A stretch of DNA of 64,000 nt from an uncultured Sphingobium sp. (GCA_946885845.1 CAMPHJ010000010.1:1-64000); one strand, 5' to 3'; shown: positions 1 to 9,834, numbered from the stretch's first letter. The notes: generated from the sequence alone by a model not told the origin. Numbers and translations are program-made.

Positions 1-583
1 GGATGACCAGTTGGACCGCGGTCTCGATATATTCCAGGCTGACCGCCAGCCAGCTTGGCGCCACCTCGTTGAAGATGGACAGCGACTGTTGCAGCGCCCC
101 GTTAGCCTGGAGCGGAACAAGCACGGCGCCATTGTGGATTCCGGCCAGATCCACCGTCACGAAATCGACGCTGCCAAAGGCCAGGATGCACAGGAAATCA
201 TCCGCCTTGAGTGGCTGCCCGGCATCGTCATGCCAAAAGGCCGCCAGATGCCGCGCTCGCTCCCAGAGCGTTGCGTAGCTGGTGGTCTCGAAATGCTTCT
301 GGATCTCACGGCTGGTGCGACCCGTGTCCGGATCGACGTTCAGTTTTACGGCGCGCTCGGCCAAAGCAGGCCGATCGGCATAGCCTTCCATGCAGGTCGC
401 CACGATCTGGGCGAAGCCAAGACCACGCGCGCGCTTGGCAGCGTTGATGGACAGATCGGGCATGGTCGCGGCAACTTGTGCGTCCGTTTCCGCCAGCATA
501 CGTAGACGATCTGCAATACCACCGGCGTAATCGTCCATTGACATCGTATATTGAGAGCGATCCAATGTGTCCGCGGCATCCAT
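1..583 (-). CDS. Carboxylic acid reductase, N-terminal part (runs off window)
   Basis: Only the first 194 codons lie in the window. They match the start of the adenylation domain of bacterial carboxylic acid reductases (CAR, FadD9-like), which turn free acids into aldehydes with ATP and NADPH. Recognisable stretches include DRPALAERAVKL, DPDTGRTSREIQKHFETTSY and SVDFVTVDLAGIHNGAVLVPLQ. Full proteins are about 1,170 residues with a carrier domain and a reductase domain; those lie outside the window. The ATG at 583 gives MDAADTLDRSQYTMSMDDY. It is the third gene of a same-strand set with the DUF1185-type gene and the dehydrogenase upstream. A plain acyl-CoA ligase is the alternative, but the GRTSREI and YATLWERA words favour CAR. 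Confidence 0.7.
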   Translation of the reverse strand, partial: MDAADTLDRSQYTMSMDDYAGGIADRLRMLAETDAQVAATMPDLSINAAKRARGLGFAQIVATCMEGYADRPALAERAVKLNVDPDTGRTSREIQKHFETTSYATLWERARHLAAFWHDDAGQPLKADDFLCILAFGSVDFVTVDLAGIHNGAVLVPLQANGALQQSLSIFNEVAPSWLAVSLEYIETAVQLVI

Positions 584-683
584 CTTCTATTCTCCGAATA
601 ACCTTATTTTATTATGTGTCGTCCGGAGATTAAATGTCCCCGGACGAGAAATGTGGCTGCACAGCATGCCAAATAGTCGGCCG

Positions 684-1262
684 TCAGCGCTGTCCGTCGT
701 GGATGCTGATTTCCTCAGGCCGCAGCCCTCCCAGACGGTCGTGAATGCGGCCACCCGTCGCCACGACAAGGCCGAACAGCAACTCATTCGGCCTCGGCGC
801 ATCGACGGAGCCGATCTCAACGGTGTTAAAATGGCTGCGCACGAAGCTCGCGTGGATGTGGAACAACGGAACAGGCAGGCGATACCCAGCACTCGCCACG
901 ACCTTGGCGGCGGGGACGATGGATTTGCCGTTTACCGCCTTGCGCAAAGGCCAGCCACCCGCCTCATGCCAAATGGCGCCATGCTCAAGCTCTCCGTTCA
1001 CGCCGACGATTGCGCCCTTGCCGAACGCCTGGACATTTTCGGCGCCTCCGACCGCGTTGATGAGGTCTTCTGTCAGTTCCTGACCGAGCGCCCTTGCCTC
1101 GGTCATGAAATCGATCAGATTTTCTTCGTACCGGCCGGCAAAAGGGTTTGCGAGCACCGCATAAGCAGCCGCGCTCAGCAACGGTTTCTCCGGCGCAGGA
1201 CCGTTCTCATGATAGATAGTATCCAGAACGACACTCTTCTTGCGCACATTGATCAATGACAT
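684..1262 (-). CDS. Amino acid synthesis family protein (DUF1185/AA_synth)
   Basis: A 192-residue protein recognised by family resemblance as the AA_synth/DUF1185 family, whose biochemical role is poorly known. It has no signal peptide or membrane segment. The open frame extends 14 codons upstream, but the ATG at 1262 is preferred because an AAGGAA Shine-Dalgarno sequence lies just upstream; the protein then starts MSLINVRKK. It sits 38 bases downstream of the dehydrogenase at 1301-2200 and about 100 bases upstream of the carboxylic acid reductase, all on the minus strand, so it is probably co-transcribed. Homologues are often beside amidases or catabolic dehydrogenases, but no substrate can be named. 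Confidence 0.7.
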   Translation of the reverse strand: MSLINVRKKSVVLDTIYHENGPAPEKPLLSAAAYAVLANPFAGRYEENLIDFMTEARALGQELTEDLINAVGGAENVQAFGKGAIVGVNGELEHGAIWHEAGGWPLRKAVNGKSIVPAAKVVASAGYRLPVPLFHIHASFVRSHFNTVEIGSVDAPRPNELLFGLVVATGGRIHDRLGGLRPEEISIHDGQR

Positions 1263-1300
1263 ATGCAATTCCTTTTTGTGGCTCCGGGTTCGCCCAGCCT

Positions 1301-2200
1301 TCAATTCGCCTCGTTACCGAACTGCACCCCAGCCCAGTTTTCGAAATGCTTGATCCCCTCGCCGTAATCCTTTGGACCATCCCCCTGTGAGACTGCAAAG
1401 GAGAGGAATTGTTTGGCTGATGGTCCCATGAACATCGTGGCGCCAAGACGCTCAGCCTGTTCGAGGCATAGCTTGACATCCTTGTGCAGGAGGTCAGTCG
1501 TAAAGCGCATGGGGAAGTTACGCTCAAGAACACATTGGGGAATCTTTTCCAAGGTGGCCGAATTTCGTCCACTCGACACATTGATGACATCGAGCATCTG
1601 GGCCGGGTCCAGGCCGGCTTTGGCCCCCAAAACCAAACCCTCAAAAGATGCCACGGCGGCAACTGCGGAAAGCGTATTGTTGATCAGCTTCATATACTGA
1701 CCAAATTGCGGAGCATCCCCAAGGTAGAATATTTTTCCGCCGATGATGTTCAGTACTGGCTGGACTTTTTCCATTGCGTCCCGGTCGCCCGACGCCATGA
1801 TCGTCAATGTTCCCTTTTCCGCTCCGGTCGTACCACCACTGACCGGCGCGCCGATATACGAGATGCCATTTTTCGTGCACATTGCAGCGATACGCTCAGT
1901 CGCCTCCGGTCCGGTCGTAGACAGGTCGATGATGATCGACAACTGATCACCACTGGTCAAAATTCCTTCGTCGCCGCACACTATATTCTCAACGATCGCC
2001 GGAGTCGGCAGGCAGAGCAAAATGACATCGACTTGACGGGCAAGATCGGTCACGCTCTTTGCAATCTTCGCGCCTTTTTCGCCCATCTTGGCCAAGGCTT
2101 GCTCATTGATGTCGAAAACCGTCAGATCAACACTAGCCGCAAGAAGATTGGCACCGAAATGGATACCCATATTGCCCACGCCGATAAGGCCCAGTTTCAT
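1301..2200 (-). CDS. NAD(P)-dependent beta-hydroxyacid dehydrogenase, 3-hydroxyisobutyrate dehydrogenase family
   Basis: A 299-residue member of the 3-hydroxyisobutyrate / 6-phosphogluconate dehydrogenase-like family. The N terminus carries the Rossmann GLIGVGNMG motif (residues 4-12). A substrate loop GAPVSGGTTGAEKGTL and the catalytic-lysine region KLINN are visible. The start is ATG 2200, because GGATCTGCG precedes it and the Rossmann motif then begins at residue 4; the longer frame adds 11 unconvincing residues. It is divergent from the LysR gene at 2392, a classic regulator-target arrangement. It could serve valine/isobutyrate breakdown (with the methylmalonate-semialdehyde dehydrogenase at 50.5 kb) or another beta-hydroxyacid; sequence alone does not settle the substrate. 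Confidence 0.8.
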   Translation of the reverse strand: MKLGLIGVGNMGIHFGANLLAASVDLTVFDINEQALAKMGEKGAKIAKSVTDLARQVDVILLCLPTPAIVENIVCGDEGILTSGDQLSIIIDLSTTGPEATERIAAMCTKNGISYIGAPVSGGTTGAEKGTLTIMASGDRDAMEKVQPVLNIIGGKIFYLGDAPQFGQYMKLINNTLSAVAAVASFEGLVLGAKAGLDPAQMLDVINVSSGRNSATLEKIPQCVLERNFPMRFTTDLLHKDVKLCLEQAERLGATMFMGPSAKQFLSFAVSQGDGPKDYGEGIKHFENWAGVQFGNEAN

Positions 2201-2391
2201 CGCAGATCCAATCGTTATTCTTGTTCGTCCCACTTCCAGCGAGATTTAGTGAAAATAAGCCCGGCAAAACCGATAGCGATAATGCTAAGATTTATATTGT
2301 CTATAACATTAGGTAATGGGTAGAAGCGCTCCGATACAGCGCCGCCGCAGGCGCTGTCTCCCCACAGACCACAGGCCGGGAAAAGAAGTTT
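2201..2391. promoter_or_regulatory. Divergent intergenic region between dehydrogenase and LysR gene
   Basis: A 191-base, relatively AT-rich spacer separates two outward-facing genes. It must hold both promoters and, by analogy with LysR systems, the regulator's binding site. I could not fix a single T-N11-A site with confidence, so only the region is annotated. Confidence 0.45.
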
Positions 2392-3300
2392 ATGAAGTTA
2401 CGCTTGCGACAGATCGAAGTATTCCATGCGGTGATGCTGACGGGGTCAGTGAGTGATGCGGCGCGGCTTCTGAATGTGTCGCAACCTGCGATCAGCCGGA
2501 TTATCGCCCACACAGAAGACGTCTTGAAACTGAAGCTTTTCCATCGAAAAAGGGGGCGGCTTGCCCCGACCATCGAGGGCGAGAAACTTTATGGACCGGT
2601 CAAGGAGTTTTATCACCAAGCACTCAAAATAGGCGAATTCGCAGAAGGGCTTGCAAGCGGGCAAACGTCGCGATTGTCAGTGTGTGCCAGCCCTTCGCTG
2701 AGCCTCAGTATCATTCCCCGTGCTATTGCAGAACTCTCCCATCGTATGCCGATGGCGACGTTCGAACTTTACACAAAGCTCATCTTAGATATCCCTCCGG
2801 AGGTCCTAACGCGAAAGGCCGATGTAGTAATTTCGATCATGCCGATAGAGCTTCCAAACCTCATTTGCACAAAGCTGGCGACGGGCCGGATGATCTGCGC
2901 TCTTCCTGTCGGACATTCCTTATGTGACAAGCAAGAAATCGGATTGAGCGAGTTGTCTCGATACCCCTTGATCATGCACCGCGCAGGAGTGAGCTTCGGC
3001 CAATTGATCCGTCGGGCATTCGAACGGGCCAATCTTGATTTCATGGTGCATACCACGGTCCTGCAGACCGAAGCCGCTTGCAGCTTGGTCGAAGCGGGGC
3101 TCGGACCAGCAATCATCGACGAGTACACCGCGGCAAACAACTATTGGCCCAATATCGTTTTTCGGCCCCTCAAAGAGGAAATTCTGCTTACTCCGTGCGT
3201 TGTGTTTTCTGCCTTTGACGAGCCAAGCATGCTCGCGCAGCGCTTTATCGAAGTTCTTTCAAAGACGATCGCATCGTCCCGGAAGCCCATAATGTCCTAA
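2392..3300 (+). CDS. LysR-family transcriptional regulator
   Basis: A 302-residue LysR-type regulator. The N-terminal winged helix-turn-helix occupies residues 1-60 (LRLRQIEVFHAVMLTGSVSD, then AARLLNVSQPAISR), followed by a periplasmic-binding-protein-like effector domain to about residue 295. The start is ATG 2392; GGGAAAAGAAG lies upstream at a suitable distance. It is transcribed divergently from the 3-hydroxyisobutyrate-dehydrogenase-like gene, so it probably controls the three-gene minus-strand set (dehydrogenase, DUF1185, carboxylic acid reductase). Its ligand is unknown. Confidence 0.9.
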   Translation: MKLRLRQIEVFHAVMLTGSVSDAARLLNVSQPAISRIIAHTEDVLKLKLFHRKRGRLAPTIEGEKLYGPVKEFYHQALKIGEFAEGLASGQTSRLSVCASPSLSLSIIPRAIAELSHRMPMATFELYTKLILDIPPEVLTRKADVVISIMPIELPNLICTKLATGRMICALPVGHSLCDKQEIGLSELSRYPLIMHRAGVSFGQLIRRAFERANLDFMVHTTVLQTEAACSLVEAGLGPAIIDEYTAANNYWPNIVFRPLKEEILLTPCVVFSAFDEPSMLAQRFIEVLSKTIASSRKPIMS

Positions 3301-4104
3301 GCTCGATCTGGATAAAAGAGGCACATAGGAGAGCGGCATTTTCCGGCCACATGCTTAGCGAACTGATTCTGATCCTAATCCTAAGCCACCAAATTTGCAG
3401 TGTAAGAATAGGCTGATTTTCAACGCCTTGATGTTGGGTTGCAGAATAAATTTTTCTGATGTGAAGTCATGTTCGGCGGGTTTTACGGTGTGACCTCAGG
3501 TCAACTACAGGTGGGATTTTTCCGTTGACAAAAATTTTATTCCGGCCAACTAACGGGCAATCAGGCGTCGCAGTTGAGGGCGCTATGTTGCAATGCCCAT
3601 GTCAGCAAGTGTCTGGCAAAATGTTACTCTTCAAGAAAATTATAAGATAAGTTAATGGACGAACATTATTGCATCTTATCTTGAGTTATTAAAATATATA
3701 CCTGTTAAAGCAGGAAGCATCCTTCGTTTTATCTGTATTTTAGCTCGATAAATGCCAATCCGTGTATGGGGTCGCTCGTAACAGGCAGGACTAAGAAAAT
3801 AGGAGTGCACTGCCGTGTGGCCAGAAGAAGTGGATTGGTCATGAAAGGCGGATTGCGCCGCGCATTCTGCCATGCGCTGCCAAAATCCGGGGGCTTGCGG
3901 CGCACGCTCACCGACCCCAACGCAACAGGAAGGCGCCGTCATACCCTCCCGTGCCATGGCAGGCGAGGTGCCGTGAACCGTCGGTTCGGCGGATAAACTC
4001 CAGACATTGCGGTTGCGCGTTCCTCAGCATTGAATGGTCTCAAATGACGTGGGAAATTGGTTTCCGGGACTTACTGAATGCAACCATCGGATACAGGTGA
4101 TCAA
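3301..4104. other. Non-coding or decayed stretch, AT-richer than surroundings
   Basis: About 800 bases between the LysR gene and the SMP-30 gene. Small open frames exist (for example 3676-3957 minus and 3766-3996 plus) but their products are arginine- and cysteine-rich, resemble no family I know and lack good ribosome-binding sites. The first 450 bases are AT-rich relative to the window. I see no RNA gene or clear repeat. Confidence 0.4.
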
Positions 4105-5019
4105 ATGAACGGCTACGAAATAATTCCGACTAGAATTTTCAGCGAAATGCCTAAAGAATTTCTGAAATATGAAGAAACCAAATTTTCCCGCGATATGACG
4201 ATTGATGGGAGGCCAGTACCATCTTTTCTTGAAGGCCCCTCGTTTGATCGCGATGGTAATCTTTACGTAGTCGATGTTGCTCATGGCCGGATTTTCCGAA
4301 TCGCGACAGACGGGGAATGGACATTGGTGGCCGACTATCCCGGTCGTCCAAATGGACTCAAGGTACATCAGGACGGCAGAATCTTCGTTGCCGACCGCGA
4401 TCTGGGTTTGGTTGAGATCGATCCCGTTAATGGGAAAGTATCCCCTTATGTGCCAGCCGAAAGACTGTCCAATTACAAGGGATTGAACGACCTTTTTTTC
4501 TCTTCGAATGGCGATTTATATTTTACCGATCAGGGTGAGACCGGATTGCATGACCCCACAGGACAGCTTTGGAAGCTCGACACAAAGGGGAACCTGACAT
4601 GCCTCCTCAATAATATCCCCAGTCCGAACGGATTGGTGATGAATCCGGAGGAAACGCTGCTGTATCTTGCGGTCACGCGGATGAACGCGGTTTGGCGTGT
4701 TCCCATTCGTCCTGATGGTTCGGTGCATCGCGTAGGCATGTTCTGCCAACTCGAAGGGGGCACGGGGCCTGATGGTATGGCTATGGATGTCGATGGCAAC
4801 CTCTCTATCGCGCATATCTGGCGCGGCGCTGTCTGGCTCTACTCGCCGCTGGGGCTGCCGCTGGTCAGGCTCGACGGCTGTGGTGACACGCTGGCGGTAA
4901 CCAATCTGGCCTATGGCGGCGTGGATAATCGCTCTCTCTTCATCACCAATTCCATGGCCAACAATATCCTTGTGGCCGAGCTGCCCGTTTCGGGTCGCCT
5001 CATGTATGGCCAGATGTAG
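4105..5019 (+). CDS. SMP-30/gluconolactonase/LRE family protein
   Basis: A 304-residue six-bladed beta-propeller protein of the SMP-30/gluconolactonase family. Blade words are clear: EGPSFDRDGNLYVVDV near residue 42, NDLFFSSNGDLYFTD in the middle, PNGLVMNPEETLLYLA, and GPDGMAMDVDGNLSIAH. Family members are metal-dependent lactonases acting on sugar lactones; the Glu and Asn/Asp metal ligands appear present. The ATG at 4105 is favoured over 4078 because AGGTGA lies just upstream. It is followed 12 bases later by the FAD oxidase, so the two are probably one operon that hydrolyses a lactone and oxidises a hydroxy acid. Confidence 0.8.
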   Translation: MNGYEIIPTRIFSEMPKEFLKYEETKFSRDMTIDGRPVPSFLEGPSFDRDGNLYVVDVAHGRIFRIATDGEWTLVADYPGRPNGLKVHQDGRIFVADRDLGLVEIDPVNGKVSPYVPAERLSNYKGLNDLFFSSNGDLYFTDQGETGLHDPTGQLWKLDTKGNLTCLLNNIPSPNGLVMNPEETLLYLAVTRMNAVWRVPIRPDGSVHRVGMFCQLEGGTGPDGMAMDVDGNLSIAHIWRGAVWLYSPLGLPLVRLDGCGDTLAVTNLAYGGVDNRSLFITNSMANNILVAELPVSGRLMYGQM

Positions 5020-5031
5020 GACATCACTGAA

Positions 5032-6276
5032 ATGATATATGACTTTGTGGTCATTGGTGCGGGGATCGTCGGCCTTTCTACGGCGTGGCAATTAAAGAAT
5101 GCTGCGCCAGATGCAAAAATCCTGGTTGTTGAAAAAGAGGCGCAGCCGGGGATGCACCAAACCGGGCACAATAGCGGCGTAGTCCATGCTGGTGTTTATT
5201 ATGCTGCAGGAAGCGCGAAGGCGCGAATGTGCAAGGAGGGCGCCCAGGCGACAAAGTGGTTTTGCGAGACATACGGCGTCCTTCTTAGCGAGTGCGGGAA
5301 ACTGCTGGTCGCAACCAACGAAATCGAAAATGATCGAATCGCTGGACTGAAAGAGCGCTGTCACGCCAATGGCATTGCCCATGAGGTAATCGGCCCGGAA
5401 GAGTTGAAAGAGCTTGAACCCGCGATTGCGGGGCTTCGTGCCATTCGCGTGCCATCGACTGCCATAACCGACTATCCAGGAGTATGTCGGAAGCTGCTGG
5501 AATTGTTCTCCAATGCTGGCGGCGAGGCGCGGTTCGGACTAGCGGTCGAGAAAATTACGGAAAAGCCCGGTGGTGTCGAATTGCGCCATGCAGAAGGCGT
5601 CATTGAAGCCAAATGCGTGGTCGCCTGCGCCGGTGTTCAGGCGGATCGCATCGTACGGTGCAGCGGCCGCATGCCTTCCTTCGCAATGGTGCCGTTCCGA
5701 GGCGAGTATTTTCGTTTGCCTAGCGACAAGAATTCTATCGTCAAACATCTCATCTACCCGATCCCCGATCCAGCGCTTCCTTTTCTGGGCGTCCATCTGA
5801 CACCAATGATCAATGGCAGCATCACTGTGGGTCCGAACGCGGTACTTGGTTTTGCCCGGGAGGGTTATCGCAAGGGTTCGGTCAATCTGCGCGATGTCGG
5901 AAGCATGTTCGGCAATGCCGGTTTTTGGCGAATGATCGCTGCGAACATGTCGTCGGGCCTTAGCGAAATGGGCAATTCCCTCATCCGCCGCCGCTACCTG
6001 GCGCTCTGTCAGAAATATTGTCCGCAACTGACCTTGTCCGACCTCGAACCCTATCCGGCAGGGATACGCGCGCAGGCCATTACCCCACGGGGTGAGTTGA
6101 TCCATGACTTCGTGATCGAACAAACCGAACGCGTGCTCCACGTCTGCAACGCGCCATCGCCTGCCGCCACCTCTGCCCTGCCAATTGGGCGGCATATCGT
6201 GAATCTGGTGCGGACCAAGGCGGAGGAGACGAGGCTGAAGGTTTTTGCCGAAGAGCAGGCCGCGCCTTGGACCTAA
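5032..6276 (+). CDS. lhgO: FAD-dependent L-2-hydroxyglutarate-type oxidase
   Basis: A 414-residue flavoprotein of the DAO superfamily. The dinucleotide-binding motif is at the N terminus (VVIGAGIVGLSTAWQL). The stretch QTGHNSGVVHAGVYY is characteristic of L-2-hydroxyglutarate oxidase (LhgO, YgaF). LhgO oxidises L-2-hydroxyglutarate to 2-oxoglutarate and feeds electrons to the membrane quinone pool. Length fits the family (about 400). It starts 12 bases after the SMP-30 gene, and a related 2-hydroxy acid from that lactonase could be the true substrate, so the exact specificity is inferred. Confidence 0.8.
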   Translation: MIYDFVVIGAGIVGLSTAWQLKNAAPDAKILVVEKEAQPGMHQTGHNSGVVHAGVYYAAGSAKARMCKEGAQATKWFCETYGVLLSECGKLLVATNEIENDRIAGLKERCHANGIAHEVIGPEELKELEPAIAGLRAIRVPSTAITDYPGVCRKLLELFSNAGGEARFGLAVEKITEKPGGVELRHAEGVIEAKCVVACAGVQADRIVRCSGRMPSFAMVPFRGEYFRLPSDKNSIVKHLIYPIPDPALPFLGVHLTPMINGSITVGPNAVLGFAREGYRKGSVNLRDVGSMFGNAGFWRMIAANMSSGLSEMGNSLIRRRYLALCQKYCPQLTLSDLEPYPAGIRAQAITPRGELIHDFVIEQTERVLHVCNAPSPAATSALPIGRHIVNLVRTKAEETRLKVFAEEQAAPWT

Positions 6277-6356
6277 TTATAATAGGCCAGGCCGGGGCAC
6301 TGGGAGGGGTCAAAAGGAGAGAAGCATGCCCCCTTTAATTTCGTCACCAAATTCAA

Positions 6357-6677
6357 TTAGAACCTGAACGAACCGGTTATGCCGAGTTCACGCGGGTTCG
6401 TTACGTTCACGAGGCGATACCCTTAGTCGAGGGCAGTTCCGGTATCCGTGGGTGCGATTGCATTACCTAGTGAGATATTGGTGATCCGCTTCTGGTTCAG
6501 CACGTTACGCGCGAGACCGGCAATTTCCCAGTTTGATTTGGGGCCTGGCACACCGAGGAAAAGGTTGAGTAGTTCACGATCACGGTAGTCAAAATTTACC
6601 TGATCCAGATGAAAACCAAGACGGTAGGTAAACAACGCACGGACGAACGGTGTATAGACTCCGATCGGGAAGTGAAC
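6357..6677 (-). pseudogene. C-terminal remnant of a TonB-dependent receptor
   Basis: Reading on the minus strand, about 100 codons match the last strands of a sphingomonad TonB-dependent receptor. Landmarks are HFPIGVYTPFVRALFTYR, ARNVLNQKRITNISLG and a final NVTNPRELGITGSFRF. The same words occur in the receptor at 61.9-63.0 kb. An in-frame stop at 6423-6425 interrupts the frame before GYRLVNVTN, and a stop near 6678 marks where homology begins. No signal peptide, plug or upstream barrel remains, so it is dead. Confidence 0.75.
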
Positions 6678-6935
6678 TTAAATGGGCAGGCGCGGGACAC
6701 GCTCCTCGTGGGCGACGCGCCATATGCCATGCTCCGAGTCAGCATCTTCATGTCGACGGCGGCCTATATGGTCGGTACCCATCATGGCGGAAAGTTCAGC
6801 GGAAGACTCCCGCTGCGTGTGCCGAACCTGGGGACCTGTGTGTTTTCGGTCGGCAAGGGCAATAATTACAAGCACCCGCGTAGGGAGATCATCGCCACGC
6901 AGAGCCGGCGGGCTGGGATATTCTTTACAAGGGGG
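6675..6935 (+). pseudogene. Fragment resembling an MBL-fold (ComEC/Rec2-like) metallohydrolase
   Basis: The plus-strand frame reads GQARDTLLVGDAPYAML, then YMVGTHHGGKFSG and VFSVGKGNNYKHPRREII. The GDA, THHGG and SVG-GN-YKHP words are those of the C-terminal part of MBL-fold hydrolases of the ComEC type. Nothing resembling the N-terminal HxHxDH motif precedes it, and the frame abuts the TonB receptor remnant on the other strand. It looks like a truncated relic. Identification is from memory of the family pattern only. Confidence 0.4.
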
Positions 6936-7189
6936 ACGTCGGCGGCGGGAGGCGCGGCGACAAATCTCTGCCCTAGCGGCTGGTCACCTGCCCATAGCCA
7001 TCGCTCGCTGCCCGGAAGAGGTCAGAGGGGAGTGCCGCCCATCCCTCCGTTCCGGGAAGGCCCAAAAACCGACACCGCCGCGTCAGCAGCGCCCGCACGG
7101 GATCGTCATCGACCTTAACGGACCCTGCAGTTCGGGCCATCCCCTCTTTATCCCCGCACCGGCCTCGGCTTGCGCGGCGAGCCAAAACT

Positions 7190-7600
7190 TTCCATCCTGC
7201 CCACGATGACCCGTAAGCGCGGACGGATCTACCCGGTGAATCGCGGGAAACAAGTGGCTGCCCATTTCCAGCAGGAACACCGGAATCGTTATCGCCCAGG
7301 CAATCCAGAAGCGCCGGGTCATGTCGATGAGCTCGGCGTTTGGACCAGTCTTCGCAGTGACCATTTCCGGCTCCAGCGCCAGGCCGCAAATCGGACAGGG
7401 GCCAAGATGATCCTGCCTCACCTCCGGTTGCATCGGGCAGGTCCACATCGCACCCGGAGCGGCGGCGTTGGCGCGGAACTAGCGATTAGGGTCGACAATG
7501 AACTTGGTTCGGCAACTTGCGCTGCAGAACTGATAATCCTGCCTTCCGTGAGCCCCCCGATGCGCCGTCGCAGCCGGATCGGCGGCCATGCGATGTGCCT
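7190..7600 (-). pseudogene. N-terminal remnant of a copper-type P1B ATPase
   Basis: On the minus strand a YHS-like stretch (QFCSASCRTKFIVDPNR) is followed, in the same frame but after an in-frame stop at about 7479, by the heavy-metal-binding WTCPMQPEVRQ and PCPICGLALEPE. The start of the first transmembrane helix comes next (FWIAWAITIPVFLLEMG). This order is that of CopA/SilP-type copper- or silver-exporting ATPases. Everything beyond the first helix (A-domain, DKTGT, ATP-binding site) is missing, so it is a truncated pseudogene. Confidence 0.7.
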
Positions 7601-7876
7601 GTGGATGGCAATGACCCACTGCATCGAGACTATCACGAAGTACCGGACTCGGGACTGGCGGACATTCGTAACTGATGAGGCAAGTGGCATTTTCAGCACC
7701 TGCCCCCCTTGAGCACCCGCCCCTGCTCAAGGCTGATGTCGATTCCGCAGCACTGACTTTAATTCCTTACACTGAGCGGAAAGCGCGCATACGTAACGAC
7801 CGTTAGATGGATGATCTTTAACGAAGAGTTGAAGTATTGGTACGGTGGGGTAGCCTCGCAGTCCAGTACAGCATGA

Positions 7877-9574
7877 TCAATCCGGTAGATTGTCAGTGCC
7901 TTCATTCTTCAGCCAGTTTACCGTCACATCGCGCAGCAAGTTCTTCTGCACCTTGCCCGTCACGGTCATAGGGAAGGCTTCCATGAAGCGGACGTAGCGC
8001 GGAATCTTGTAATGGGCGATCTGGCCGCGACAGGAGGCAATCACGTCATCCACAGTGATTTGCATGCCAGCGCGCAGGCGGACGCAGGCGCATACCTCTT
8101 CACCGAAGCGCTCGCTCGGAACGCCTACGACCTGTACATCCTCTATCGCGTCGTGACGGATGAGAAACTCCTCAATCTCTCGCGGATAGATGTTTTCGCC
8201 GCCCCTGATGATCATATCCTTGGCGCGGCCTACCACCCGGCCATAACCTTCATCGTCGATAATGCCCAGATCACCCGTGTGCATCCAACCATCACGGATC
8301 GCATCAGCGGTCCGCTCCGGTTCGTCCCAGTAGCCGAGCATCACGGAATAGCCGCGCGTGCATAATTCTCCGGGCGTGCCGCGCGGAAGGATTTTGCCCG
8401 TCACGGGATCGATGACTTTGGCTTCCAGATGAGGCTGGACATGGCCGATCGTGGAAACGCGGCGCTCGACCGGATCGGTTACCGATGTCTGGAAGCTGAC
8501 CGGGCTTGTCTCCGTCATGCCATAGGCGACGCCAACATCGCGCATATGCATTTCCGTCATAACCCGATTCATGATTTCGATAGGGCAAGGTGCGCCTGCC
8601 ATCAGCCCAGTTCGCAGGGAGCTAAGGTCGAAGCGTGAAAATTGCGGATGCTCCAGTTCCGCAATGAACATGGTTGGCACGCCGTGTAATGCGGTGCAGC
8701 GTTCTGCCTCCACCGCTTCCAGAACCGCCAGCGGATCAAAGCCTGAAGAGGGGTAGACGATCGTAGTCCCATGAACGAGGCAGGCAAGGTTGCTCATCAC
8801 CATGCCAAAGCAATGATAGAGCGGCACCGGCACGCAAAGCCGGTCGCCCGCCGTCAGGCCCATAGCTAGCCCGCAAAAATAGGCATTATTGAGAACATTG
8901 TGGTGGGAAAGCGTCGCGCCTTTGGGCAGGCCAGTCGTGCCACTGGTGAACTGGATATTGATGGGGTCATGTGGGCGCAGCGCGGAGCCGATCGCCTCGA
9001 TCCGCTCGCGCGGCAACTCGCTGCCGCTCTGCATGACGGTGTCAAAATCAAGCCATCCCGGTCGCGGTCCGCCGCCAATCTTGATGACATGCTCCAGAAG
9101 GGGGAGCCGGGATGACGCGATCTTTCCGGTATGCTGACTCAGTTCGGGCACCAGTTCCTCCACCATGGCGAGATAATCGCTGGTTTTAAAACTGTCGGCG
9201 CAGATGAGCGCTTTAACGCCGACCTTGTGCAGCGTATATTCCAACTCGCTGAGCCTATAGGCGGGATTGATGTTGACCTGGATGATGCCCACTACCGCCG
9301 TGGCGAACTGTGCGATGATCCATTCGGCGCAATTGGGCGCCCACACTCCGACCCGGTCACCTGGCCCCAGCCCCAGCGCGGTCAGTCCCAGCGCGAAATC
9401 ATGCGCGGCATCCCTCACCGCCGCCCAACTGAAATGGAGGCCCTGATGGCGTGAGATCAAGGCGGTTTCATCAGGCCAACACTCCGCCGCGTGGTTAAGA
9501 GCCTGGCCTACAGTCCAGTCCAGGAGCGGACGCTCGCTGGATCCCACGACGTGACTGAAAAGATCCTGCTCCAT
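7877..9574 (-). CDS. Acyl-CoA synthetase (AMP-binding), ACSF2-like
   Basis: A 565-residue adenylate-forming ligase that would activate a free carboxylic acid to its CoA thioester. The ATP loop is [17 protein letters not shown] near residue 198, the A5 motif is YGMTETSP, the A7 region is GWMHTGDLG, and the catalytic lysine lies in [12 protein letters not shown]. Start ATG 9574 follows AGGATAGGA; the longer frame adds 8 codons. It is a close paralogue of the ligase at 48765-50450, sharing long near-identical blocks. It is divergent from the TonB receptor at 9917, and two LacI-type operators (9835, 9862) lie between them. That places an acid-activating enzyme under the same control as a sucrose-core pathway. 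Confidence 0.88.
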   Translation of the reverse strand: MEQDLFSHVVGSSERPLLDWTVGQALNHAAECWPDETALISRHQGLHFSWAAVRDAAHDFALGLTALGLGPGDRVGVWAPNCAEWIIAQFATAVVGIIQVNINPAYRLSELEYTLHKVGVKALICADSFKTSDYLAMVEELVPELSQHTGKIASSRLPLLEHVIKIGGGPRPGWLDFDTVMQSGSELPRERIEAIGSALRPHDPINIQFTSGTTGLPKGATLSHHNVLNNAYFCGLAMGLTAGDRLCVPVPLYHCFGMVMSNLACLVHGTTIVYPSSGFDPLAVLEAVEAERCTALHGVPTMFIAELEHPQFSRFDLSSLRTGLMAGAPCPIEIMNRVMTEMHMRDVGVAYGMTETSPVSFQTSVTDPVERRVSTIGHVQPHLEAKVIDPVTGKILPRGTPGELCTRGYSVMLGYWDEPERTADAIRDGWMHTGDLGIIDDEGYGRVVGRAKDMIIRGGENIYPREIEEFLIRHDAIEDVQVVGVPSERFGEEVCACVRLRAGMQITVDDVIASCRGQIAHYKIPRYVRFMEAFPMTVTGKVQKNLLRDVTVNWLKNEGTDNLPD

Positions 9575-9834
9575 TATCCTATCCTGCTTTTCTTGCATCT
9601 ACATTGTCCTTTGCTGGCCGCAGCATGAGGCCAGCGATACTGCTCAGGTTCGAGCGACGCACGTATAGTAGAATGCGGTTAGGTCCCGCCGCCGACCCCG
9701 TCCCGCATTGCCGTCTCGTCCTTCCAATTCCTTCCGCTTTTGGCACATCTCGTTTGCGACCTCCGGCGATGGCGTGGCCCTCCTGGAGCATTGCGGATGC
9801 TAACATCTCTTCCAAAACCAGCCGAAAATTCTTT

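Noticed and set aside
3676..3996. Overlapping small frames on both strands between the LysR and SMP-30 genes
   Set aside because: No ribosome-binding site, no family resemblance, odd composition; treated as non-coding.
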